Shown in pieces: positions 7,749-13,748 of a DNA stretch of 15,931 nt (position 1 is its first letter; each line of letters opens with the position of its first letter). The DNA is taken from assembly GCA_003485905.1 (NCBI GenBank), contig DNHK01000244.1, forward strand, positions 5,997 through 21,927, given 5' to 3'. A program made the position numbers and the translations under genes. The DNA comes from Gammaproteobacteria bacterium (GTDB lineage Bacteria > Pseudomonadota > Gammaproteobacteria > Arenicellales > Arenicellaceae). The notes under the pieces are model-generated. The model was not told the origin of the DNA and made no database searches. It saw only the letters and a list, made by a program, of their open reading frames with translations.

Positions 7749-9269
7749 ATGAATATATATAGAACTGGGTTAATTGGCCTATTGCTTGCTGCAACAGCTG
7801 CGGTTAACGTAAACGCACAAGAGGCTACAGATGCTACCTGTGAGAATCTGGCTGCCTCATTAGATCTTGATGCAACAACCATCGCCTCGGCGACTGCCAT
7901 AACGGAAGGGCGATTCAATCCACCAAATGGCCAGCGAGAGCGAACCAACCTGCCTGATTTTTGCCGCATTGAGCTTACCATCACCCCGACCTCAGACTCA
8001 GATATCAAGACCGAGCTATGGCTGCCGCTCAGCAATTGGAACGGTAAGTTCCTAGCGGTTGGTAACCCAGCCTGGGCTGGCTCGATTCAATATTACGCAC
8101 TCGCTGATGGCTTGCAGCGTGGTTACGCGACGGCCTCAACCGACGGGGGCCACACTACCGTCGATGCCAGCTTTGCCATTGGGCATCCAGAAAAGCTGAT
8201 CGATTTTGGCTATCGGGCGGTGCACCAGACCGCCGTACAAGGCAAATTCGTCATTGAGGGGCTTTACGGTACTGAACCGAGTTACACATATTTCAACGGC
8301 TGCTCCGGTGGTGGTCGGCAGGCGTTTATGGCGGCACAACGCTACCCCGAGGATTTTGACGCGATCATTGCTGGGGCACCCGGTTATGATCGTACCGACG
8401 TTGCGTTTCAAACACTGGGCATGGCACAAGCTACGCATGCAACACCCGAGAGTTTTATACCTGACGAGAAATTCTCTTTGATCCATAACGCGGCGATGAA
8501 TATGTGCGACGCAGCCGATGGGCTTGAGGACGGGCTCATTAGCGATCCGGTTACCTGCGATTTCGACCCCGGTGTGTTGCAATGCGAAAGCAACGATACG
8601 GCAAGCTGTTTGACAGCACCTCAAGTTGTCGCGGCACGAAAGATTTACGCCACAATCGTTGATCCACGAACCGGTGAGGTGCTCACCGCCGGAATGGAAC
8701 CCGGGAGTGAATTGCACTGGGGTGCCGTCGCAGGTCAAAACCCTCACCACATGTACTTAAGCCTTTATCAACACATAGTATTTCCCGACAAAGATTGGGA
8801 CTTTCGTACATTGAATATTGCAACAGATCTCGACGTCGCACGCGCAGCCGATAACGGAATTCTGGCAGCGACTTCAACTGATTTGAAGCCTTTCATTAAA
8901 CACGGCGGTCGGCTGTTGATCTATCATGGTTGGGCAGACCAGAACATTCCACCGCTCGGGTCCGTCGATTACTATGAGCAGGTAGTTGACACACTTGGTC
9001 AGCAAATGACCGAAGAAGCCGTACAGCTTTACATGGTTCCAGGTATGGGCCATTGCCGAGGTGGCCATGGGCCCAATGATTTTGATGAGCTAGCAGTTCT
9101 TGAACAATGGCGCGAACAAGATATTGCGCCACAAGCGATTACTGCAGAGCTGCGTGAAGGTCGTAATGTAGTGCGCTCGCGCCCGCTATGTCCTTATCCG
9201 CAGGTCGCAAGCTACACAGGCACTGGTAGCATCGATGAAGCCGAAAACTTCAGTTGCGTTAGCCCTTAA
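7749..9269 (+). CDS. Tannase/feruloyl esterase family hydrolase, exported
   Basis: A 506-residue alpha/beta hydrolase of the tannase family, which also contains feruloyl esterases and MHETase; it should hydrolyse an aromatic ester outside the cytoplasm. Numbered from ATG 7749, the signal peptide ends VNA|QE at about residue 23. The family CS-D-HC set is present: Cys185-Ser186 in FNGCSGGGRQ, Asp397 in HGWADQNIPP, and His435-Cys436 in GMGHCRGG. The adjacent cysteines would form the characteristic disulfide next to the triad. DAADGLEDGLISDP (about 254-267) matches the calcium-binding loop in the lid region of this family. Several further cysteines (e.g. 251, 270, 279, 287) are consistent with disulfides in a periplasmic or secreted protein. 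The exact substrate (gallate, ferulate, terephthalate-like or other) cannot be read from sequence. It follows the DUF6152 gene by 24 bases. Confidence 0.93.
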   Translation: MNIYRTGLIGLLLAATAAVNVNAQEATDATCENLAASLDLDATTIASATAITEGRFNPPNGQRERTNLPDFCRIELTITPTSDSDIKTELWLPLSNWNGKFLAVGNPAWAGSIQYYALADGLQRGYATASTDGGHTTVDASFAIGHPEKLIDFGYRAVHQTAVQGKFVIEGLYGTEPSYTYFNGCSGGGRQAFMAAQRYPEDFDAIIAGAPGYDRTDVAFQTLGMAQATHATPESFIPDEKFSLIHNAAMNMCDAADGLEDGLISDPVTCDFDPGVLQCESNDTASCLTAPQVVAARKIYATIVDPRTGEVLTAGMEPGSELHWGAVAGQNPHHMYLSLYQHIVFPDKDWDFRTLNIATDLDVARAADNGILAATSTDLKPFIKHGGRLLIYHGWADQNIPPLGSVDYYEQVVDTLGQQMTEEAVQLYMVPGMGHCRGGHGPNDFDELAVLEQWREQDIAPQAITAELREGRNVVRSRPLCPYPQVASYTGTGSIDEAENFSCVSP

Positions 9270-9294
9270 TTGGGTCTTAGCTGGCTCTTCAATA

Positions 9295-9346
9295 AATGGG
9301 GTCAGACTCCATTGATCATTGCAGAATCTGGCGCTCGCTCAATGGA
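9295..9346. repeat. REP-like palindromic motif and nested inverted repeat
   Basis: AATGG (9295-9299) and CCATT (9309-9313) enclose GGTCAGACT. An overlapping perfect 8-bp inverted repeat pairs TCCATTGA (9308-9315) with TCAATGGA (9339-9346). The core TGGGGTCAGACTCC resembles repeats I recall next to REP-associated tyrosine transposase (Y1/IS200-like) genes in gammaproteobacteria. No transposase gene or U-tract is present here, so this would be a solitary copy or remnant. The family assignment is from memory and uncertain. Confidence 0.4.
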
Positions 9347-9375
9347 CGAGAATTAATACTATTCAGATTGTGTGG

Positions 9376-9385
9376 TCACGCGTGA
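9376..9385. promoter_or_regulatory. Perfect 10-bp palindrome, possible operator
   Basis: TCACGCGTGA reads identically on both strands and lies 66 bases before the small exported-protein gene at 9452. Position fits a regulatory site, but no known regulator motif is recognised and a chance palindrome is possible. It can also support the idea that the small gene has its own control rather than following the esterase. Confidence 0.2.
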
Positions 9386-9451
9386 GCGTTTACCCTCATT
9401 CATAGCCTACGTTCCAAATATTCGGCATAATTTCAAATACAAGAACAAGCT

Positions 9452-9868
9452 ATGACGACAAAACCAGCACTACTGGCACTCAGCGCGATATTTTTTCTGG
9501 CAGCGATGTCCTTATCTGCTCAAGAGCAGATAGAGATAACGGATATGGACATCGAGAGCGTTACTAATGAGGAAAATACCTCTGAAGAAGCAAGTGAAGA
9601 AGTGAGTAAACAGGAGCGCATACCGTTAGAAGAAATTGTGGTTACCGCGAAACGCAGAAGCCTTATCAACTTGGGAGATCTGTTTACCTCTGAGCCCGAA
9701 CCTGATTTTGTTGATCCCAATGCGATGCGAGTCGAATCAGAAAAATTGCCCGGCGGAAGAAGACTCGAGAGATTTACAAAAGGTGATAAAACATACTGCT
9801 TTGAAGTACGTGAAGCGAACCCATTGGATTCATTTGATAGCGGGAATGTATTTCAACGACGCTGCTAG
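9452..9868 (+). CDS. Small exported protein with a TonB-box-like motif, function unknown
   Basis: A 138-residue protein I do not recognise. A signal peptide ends LSA|QE at about residue 23. The next 35 residues are very acidic and low in complexity (Glu, Ser, Thr, Asn). Then comes PLEEIVVTAKRR (residues 58-69, about 9623-9658), which matches the N-terminal TonB box and following linker of TonB-dependent receptors. No plug or barrel follows: the rest is only about 70 polar residues, with Cys116 and a C-terminal Cys138 that could form a disulfide. The reading frame, signal peptide and normal-looking composition support a real gene, although no good Shine-Dalgarno precedes the ATG. It is separated from its neighbours by 182 and 157 bases and is likely monocistronic. 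Confidence 0.7.
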   Translation: MTTKPALLALSAIFFLAAMSLSAQEQIEITDMDIESVTNEENTSEEASEEVSKQERIPLEEIVVTAKRRSLINLGDLFTSEPEPDFVDPNAMRVESEKLPGGRRLERFTKGDKTYCFEVREANPLDSFDSGNVFQRRC

Positions 9869-9884
9869 TTAAACCTTTGGCCAT

Positions 9885-10008
9885 GCACTAATTCACCGGC
9901 GTTTCTCAATTCACTTATTGCGTAGCAAAACAAGTTTTAGAAAATCGCTTCTAAAACCTTCAGCATTTTCACCAAGGATTGGCCATAATACACAGCACTA
10001 GTTCACCG
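9885..10008 (+). repeat. Spaced direct repeats flanking a small hairpin
   Basis: GCACTAATTCACCG (9885-9898) recurs as GCACTAGTTCACCG (9995-10008), 13 of 14 identical and 110 bases apart; TTGGCCAT also occurs before each copy (9877-9884 and 9979-9986). Between them GTTTTAGAA (9934-9942) and TTCTAAAAC (9949-9957) form a perfect 9-bp stem with a 6-base loop. The hairpin lacks a U-tract and is A/T-rich, so it is at best a weak terminator of the upstream small gene. The direct repeats could be operator half-sites or a small duplication. Confidence 0.4.
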
Positions 10009-10025
10009 CCAATTATTCTCCCTGT

Positions 10026-11219
10026 ATGTCCTCCAAAGAGTTCACAATATTTGTAGCAACGCTGATGGCGATTGTTGCATTATCGATTGATGCATTACTC
10101 CCAGCCCTGGGATTGATCACTCAAGAACTGGGAATAGCCAATGCCAACCAAACACAGCTGGTCATCAGTATGTTGTTTTTGGGCATGGCAATAGGGCAGC
10201 TAATATGTGGGCCACTATCTGACGCACTGGGGCGCAAACCCGTGTTGTACAGCGGGTTAGTGGTATACCTATTCGGTACTGTTATTTGCTTTTTTAGCAC
10301 CGATATAACCGTTTTATTAGTAGGCCGCTTTATTCAGGGTTTAGGCTGCGCTGGGCCGTACGTTTCTGCCGTCTCGTTAGTTCGTGATAAATACGCGGGC
10401 CGTGGTATGGCCAAAATCATGTCGCTGGTTACGATGATCTTTGTTCTGGTTCCCGCTTTCGCGCCGATCTTGGGGCAAGCTATATTGTTTGTGTCGCCTT
10501 GGCGCGGCATCTTTGCCGTGTATCTATGCTATGCGCTACTTCTTGTTGGGTGGATATACATTCGGTTGCCCGAAACTTTGCCTAAAGAGCAGCGCATTCC
10601 ATTCAGCGTAAGCGGGTTTATCGCAGGATTCAAAGAAGTAGTAACCAATAGAGTTACCACCAGCTTGACGCTTGGTACGGGGCTCACGTTTGGTAGTTTT
10701 ATTGGCTACTTAAACTCGTCACAACAAATATTTCAGGTGCAGTTTGAAACTGGCAAACTGTTTAGCCTGTACTTCGGATCATTGGCCTTAGCCTTGGGTG
10801 CAGCCTCTATGCTTAATTCGCAACTTGTTGAGCGCCTAGGCATGTACTATCTTGCCAGCCGGGCATATTTAGTTATTGTCTTAACTTCCGCGGCTTTTAT
10901 GGTTATTCAATTTTACATCGACATTCAATTTTGGATGTTTATGGCCTTTATGCTCATTTTGTTTTTTAACCTTGGGATGGTGTTTGGAAACTTAAACGCG
11001 ATGGCAATGGAACCTATGGGACATGTGGCTGGGATCGCTGCAGCCGTCATTGGATCAGTTTCTTCTATGATGTCAATTATTATTGGCACCACTATTGGTC
11101 AGCTCTACAACGATACAGTCATGCCCCTAACGGCAGGGTTTTTATTAATGTCTAGTTTGGCTCTTATGCTGCTTCACTATAGCCAGCGACACAAAGAAAA
11201 AGATGTAGGAGCAGGTTAG
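10026..11219 (+). CDS. Bcr/CflA-type MFS drug-resistance exporter
   Basis: A 397-residue inner-membrane transporter with about 12 hydrophobic segments, the usual size of the Bcr/CflA proton-driven efflux family. TM1 carries SIDALLPAL, equivalent to the conserved acidic TDMYLPA motif. The TM2-TM3 loop has motif A as GPLSDALGRKPVLYSG (residues 62-77, with Asp66, Gly69, Arg70, Lys71). RFIQGLGCAGPYVSAVSLVRD (about 104-124) corresponds to the family's TM4-TM5 region. The substrate is unknown; relatives export bicyclomycin, chloramphenicol or other small molecules. No Shine-Dalgarno is evident before the ATG at 10026, and the leader has spaced repeats. The gene converges on the DUF1761 gene across a hairpin. 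Confidence 0.9.
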   Translation: MSSKEFTIFVATLMAIVALSIDALLPALGLITQELGIANANQTQLVISMLFLGMAIGQLICGPLSDALGRKPVLYSGLVVYLFGTVICFFSTDITVLLVGRFIQGLGCAGPYVSAVSLVRDKYAGRGMAKIMSLVTMIFVLVPAFAPILGQAILFVSPWRGIFAVYLCYALLLVGWIYIRLPETLPKEQRIPFSVSGFIAGFKEVVTNRVTTSLTLGTGLTFGSFIGYLNSSQQIFQVQFETGKLFSLYFGSLALALGAASMLNSQLVERLGMYYLASRAYLVIVLTSAAFMVIQFYIDIQFWMFMAFMLILFFNLGMVFGNLNAMAMEPMGHVAGIAAAVIGSVSSMMSIIIGTTIGQLYNDTVMPLTAGFLLMSSLALMLLHYSQRHKEKDVGAG

Positions 11220-11295
11220 ACACTCTGTGACTTGGTGGTATTTTCGAGGGTAAAACCCCGAGCGGTAAATTGCGATACAAAGAAAATAACAAAGG

Positions 11296-11347
11296 ACAAA
11301 AACTTAGCTGCGCCGCGCTTTCGCCAGCGACGCAACTAAACTTTTGT
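11296..11347. terminator. Imperfect long hairpin between convergent genes, probable bidirectional terminator
   Basis: The arms 11296-11316 and 11327-11347 are inverted complements at 17 of 21 positions, as blocks ACAAAA/TTTTGT, TTAG/CTAA, TGCG/CGCA and CGC/GCG, around a 10-base loop. On the + strand the stem ends in a T-rich run (TTTTGTTTC). On the minus strand it leads into TTTTTGTCCTTTG and more T-rich sequence. It lies 76 bases after the MFS stop codon and 24 bases beyond the DUF1761 stop codon, in the place expected for a shared terminator. Confidence 0.6.
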
Positions 11348-11370
11348 TTCTATAAAACCGAGTCTGGTTA

Positions 11371-11754
11371 TTAAAGTATCCCTTGTGCAGCAATCATCAC
11401 CGCGCCAGAAACGACTATATAAAAGAAGTCGACGCCCAACGCAAAACTACTTTTATTAGTCCAGGCACCACCACTGACCGTAACCATGGCTGTTGCCAAA
11501 ATTGCCAATATTGCTGTCGTCAGAGCATTAGCGTTTGCGGTAACACCAATAACAAGCGCCATCAAAAACAAACGAACCAATTGCGCAAACATTGGAAACA
11601 TGGGCATTTTTTCAGGCTTCTCTAGCGAAACGCCAGAACCTTGTGCCCACTTGGTTCCAAAACATTTTGGGCTATACCAAAACCAACCGATCATGAACGA
11701 TACTACTGTACCGGCTACCACAGCCATCGTATTTACAGATGCTATTTCTTCCAC
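11371..11754 (-). CDS. DUF1761 family small membrane protein
   Basis: A 127-residue protein with about four hydrophobic segments (roughly residues 10-27, 56-75, 77-97 and 104-126). The N-terminal segment is followed by GWFWYSPKCFG (residues 23-33) and Trp36, the diagnostic pattern of DUF1761 proteins. The family's function is not known. The start codon is GTG at 11754-11752, chosen because a consensus GGAGG lies eight bases upstream; the next internal ATG (codon 10) has no ribosome site and would remove part of the first membrane segment. It is divergent from the AraC/GyrI regulator gene, which is therefore its most likely controller (inference). Confidence 0.85.
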   Translation of the reverse strand: MEEIASVNTMAVVAGTVVSFMIGWFWYSPKCFGTKWAQGSGVSLEKPEKMPMFPMFAQLVRLFLMALVIGVTANANALTTAILAILATAMVTVSGGAWTNKSSFALGVDFFYIVVSGAVMIAAQGIL

Positions 11755-11762
11755 GATTTAAT

Positions 11763-11767
11763 CCTCC
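11763..11767 (-). promoter_or_regulatory. Shine-Dalgarno site for the GTG-started DUF1761 gene
   Basis: On the minus strand GGAGG is placed eight bases before GTG. It fixes a non-ATG start that would otherwise be easy to miss. Confidence 0.75.
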
Positions 11768-11809
11768 AGGTTAAAAGTCTATTGTCCAGAAATCTCGTTT
11801 AACCGAATT

Positions 11810-11838
11810 AGTATAACCTCAGAGATAGGAACATTAAA
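11810..11838 (-). promoter_or_regulatory. Candidate sigma-70 promoter for DUF1761
   Basis: On the minus strand the -10 box is TATACT (complement of 11810-11815), five of six to consensus. Seventeen bases upstream is TTTAAT (complement of 11833-11838), a weak -35 with three of six matches. The implied leader is about 45-50 bases. A poor -35 next to a good -10 fits a promoter that needs an activator, such as the divergent AraC-type protein (inference). Confidence 0.4.
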
Positions 11839-11897
11839 AACTAGACCAACTTCCGTTTTAGAAAGTGAGCAACTTCGGTCATGATTCTGAATATCTG

Positions 11898-11918
11898 AGC
11901 AAGCACAATTGTGTTGCT
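11898..11918. promoter_or_regulatory. Dyad-symmetric candidate operator upstream of the AraC/GyrI gene
   Basis: The perfect palindrome CACAATTGTG (11904-11913) is flanked by AGCAA (11898-11902) and TTGCT (11914-11918), with one extra G at 11903. It ends eight bases before the regulator's ATG and touches its ribosome site, a good position for autorepression. TGAGCAA also occurs as a direct repeat at 11866-11872 and 11896-11902, 30 bases apart, about three helical turns. AraC-family sites are often direct repeats. Confidence 0.35.
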
Positions 11919-11926
11919 GAGGCGAT

Positions 11927-12796
11927 ATGAACCACGAACACTCTAACCAAAAATACACGGACCGAATCAACAAGGTGTGCGACTACATTTACGCTCATCT
12001 CGACGAAGATCTTTCGATTGATCGACTGAGTAAGGTTGCAAGTTTTAGTAAGTATCACTTCCACCGGCAGTTTTCTGAATTTACCGGCTTTCCGGTATTC
12101 AGGGTTATTCACTTGATCCGGCTTAAGCGGGCGTCTTACCAATTGGTATTTAACAAACAGACTCGAATTATTGATATAGCGTTGGATGCAAAGTTTGAGA
12201 ACCCTGAATCGTTCTCTCGCGCGTTTAAGAAAACGTTTGGACAGACTGCTTCTGAATTCCGAAAACAACCTGCGTGGGAACCTTGGCATGAGAAATATCA
12301 ATTCACAGCCAGGCGAGGATTACAGAGTATGAAAGTTAACATTATTGATTTTAAAGAAACCAAAGTGGCGGCACTCGAACATCGAGGCTCACACAAACAA
12401 CTAAACGATTCGGTGCAAACATTTATCCAATGGCGAAAACAAAGCAAATTATCACCTGTCGCGTCCAGTGGCTCTTACGGGCTCGCTTACGACGACCCAG
12501 CGAATGTTAAGCCTGAGAAATTCAGATTCGATATTTGTGGTTCTGTAGAAAGCACCATCCCAAAAAACAGCCATGGCGTAATTAATAAAACCATTCCTGG
12601 TGGCCCCTGTGCAATGATTCGCCATTTGGGCTCCCATGACTTGATGGATGACAAAATTAGATACCTATACGCAAACTGGCTGCCCACTAGTGGCAGGGAG
12701 TTACGTGACTTCCCCCGTTTTTTTCAATATATAAATTTGTTTCCAGAGGTCGCAGAACATGAGCTTATTACTGACATTATGTTGCCGCTGGAATAA
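11927..12796 (+). CDS. AraC-family regulator with C-terminal GyrI-like ligand-binding domain
   Basis: A 289-residue cytoplasmic transcription regulator. The DNA-binding domain is N-terminal: first helix-turn-helix about residues 28-50 (LSIDRLSKVASFSKYHFHRQF), second about 77-101 with the AraC signature IIDIALDAKFENPESFSRAFKKTFG read across 81-105. Residues about 134-289 form a GyrI-like/Rob C-terminal-type effector domain (MKVNIIDFKETKVAALEHRG onset, GGPCAMIRHLGSHDLM, and an acidic end with ELITDIMLPL). This order matches Rob-like and similar multidrug- or small-molecule-sensing regulators. A TGAGG ribosome site lies four bases before the ATG. The divergent DUF1761 gene and the dyad in the shared leader suggest that it controls that gene and itself. 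The ligand is unknown. Confidence 0.92.
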   Translation: MNHEHSNQKYTDRINKVCDYIYAHLDEDLSIDRLSKVASFSKYHFHRQFSEFTGFPVFRVIHLIRLKRASYQLVFNKQTRIIDIALDAKFENPESFSRAFKKTFGQTASEFRKQPAWEPWHEKYQFTARRGLQSMKVNIIDFKETKVAALEHRGSHKQLNDSVQTFIQWRKQSKLSPVASSGSYGLAYDDPANVKPEKFRFDICGSVESTIPKNSHGVINKTIPGGPCAMIRHLGSHDLMDDKIRYLYANWLPTSGRELRDFPRFFQYINLFPEVAEHELITDIMLPLE

Positions 12797-12893
12797 TCGT
12801 TAGTAATTACCGTCTCGACTACACATACCAGGGCTTACCCAACACGCCTACACGCGTTAACATAGCCGGCCGAATTCGCAACAAAACAAACTT

Positions 12894-12897
12894 GGAG
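12894..12897 (+). promoter_or_regulatory. Shine-Dalgarno site deciding the start of the NADP-binding protein
   Basis: GGAG lies six bases before ATG 12904. A longer reading from TTG at 12892 would place the start codon on top of this site, so ATG 12904 is preferred. Confidence 0.65.
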
Positions 12898-12903
12898 AAC
12901 GAT

Positions 12904-13626
12904 ATGCGCAAGATGGTTAATAACTATGTACGAGGATTTTTAGGCGCTTTAGCCCTGGTTTTATCTGCCACATTCACCCAATTAAGTTATGCAGACACCA
13001 TCGCAATGATTGGTACCGGCGATGTGGGTAGCGCTTTGGGTAAAAACTGGAGTACGCGCGGACATACTATTGTTTACGGTTCGCGCAATCCAACAAGCGA
13101 ATCCACACAAGCACTGGTAGCCGCTACTACTGGAAACGCCTCAGCCACAACTCCGGCAGAAGCCGTCGTAGGGGCAGATGTAGTGGTCGTAGCTGTGCCA
13201 TGGGCTGTCGGTGAAGAAGTCGTGGCTGGACTCGGCGACCTGTCTGGAAAAATTGTCATCGACCCAACGAACCCTCGAGATATTAATGAAGCCGGTCTAT
13301 CTGTGCCGCCCAGCCTGGAATCAAGTACTGAAAAATTTAAAAAGATTGCGCCAAACGCAATGTTCGCTAAAACCTTGAACCACATTCCTGCCGAGTATAT
13401 GGAGCACTCCGAGACGCTGGGGCTTAACTACCATGTAAGCGTTGCCGGGGATGAAGCCGCGATAACGTGGGTAACGGCAATACTTAACGATATGGGTTTC
13501 GTGCCCGCTGTTGTCGGTGGAATACGGGAGACCCGATTACAGGAGGCCTTCTACTCGGCAACTAATAACATGCGCGTATTGGGTGACCCACATACCGTAC
13601 AATTTGGCACCCCTCCAGTTCGCTAG
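12904..13626 (+). CDS. F420-dependent NADP reductase-like Rossmann protein with a signal peptide
   Basis: A 240-residue protein from ATG 12904. Residues 1-30 look like a Sec signal peptide (Arg2, Lys3 and Arg10, a hydrophobic core, then SYA|DT). The mature part opens at once with the dinucleotide fold: IAMIGTGDVGSALG (GxGxxG at 37-42), YGSRNP at 58-63 where Ser60 and Arg61 would bind the NADP 2'-phosphate, then VVAVPW near 95-100 and IDPTNP at 118-124. These match the NADP oxidoreductase, coenzyme F420-dependent family, whose members are about 210 residues, the size of the mature chain. F420 itself is uncommon in gammaproteobacteria, so the true cofactor is unclear. Many family members are cytoplasmic; export of an NADP-binding fold is unusual. 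It lies 122 bases before the Kef-type antiporter. Confidence 0.8.
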   Translation: MRKMVNNYVRGFLGALALVLSATFTQLSYADTIAMIGTGDVGSALGKNWSTRGHTIVYGSRNPTSESTQALVAATTGNASATTPAEAVVGADVVVVAVPWAVGEEVVAGLGDLSGKIVIDPTNPRDINEAGLSVPPSLESSTEKFKKIAPNAMFAKTLNHIPAEYMEHSETLGLNYHVSVAGDEAAITWVTAILNDMGFVPAVVGGIRETRLQEAFYSATNNMRVLGDPHTVQFGTPPVR

Positions 13627-13748
13627 GTAAGTATTCGTTAACGGGTATAACCGTCGCACATGTTGTCTGCGCTGATCCGGCTGTTCGTACATAACGGTTC
13701 AGGTGGCTACAACGATTACGCTTGTGCGGCTAACTAAGGTTTTAAATT

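Noticed and set aside
8136..8750. Long minus-strand open frame inside the esterase gene
   Set aside because: It is antisense to the catalytic region of a clear tannase-family gene; its cysteine- and arginine-rich translation resembles a shadow of the real frame.
4045..9269. Polyphenol-degradation cluster (pirin as quercetinase plus tannase)
   Set aside because: The genes are in separate divergent units with fumarase between them, and pirin activity on quercetin cannot be read from sequence. No aromatic ring-cleavage or uptake genes are present.
9452..9868. Truncated TonB-dependent receptor pseudogene
   Set aside because: No plug-domain sequence follows the TonB box in any frame before the MFS gene, and the frame ends in a normal stop with a plausible C-terminal cysteine.
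12892..12903. TTG start for the NADP-binding protein
   Set aside because: The codons overlap the GGAG ribosome site itself; ATG 12904 has correct spacing.
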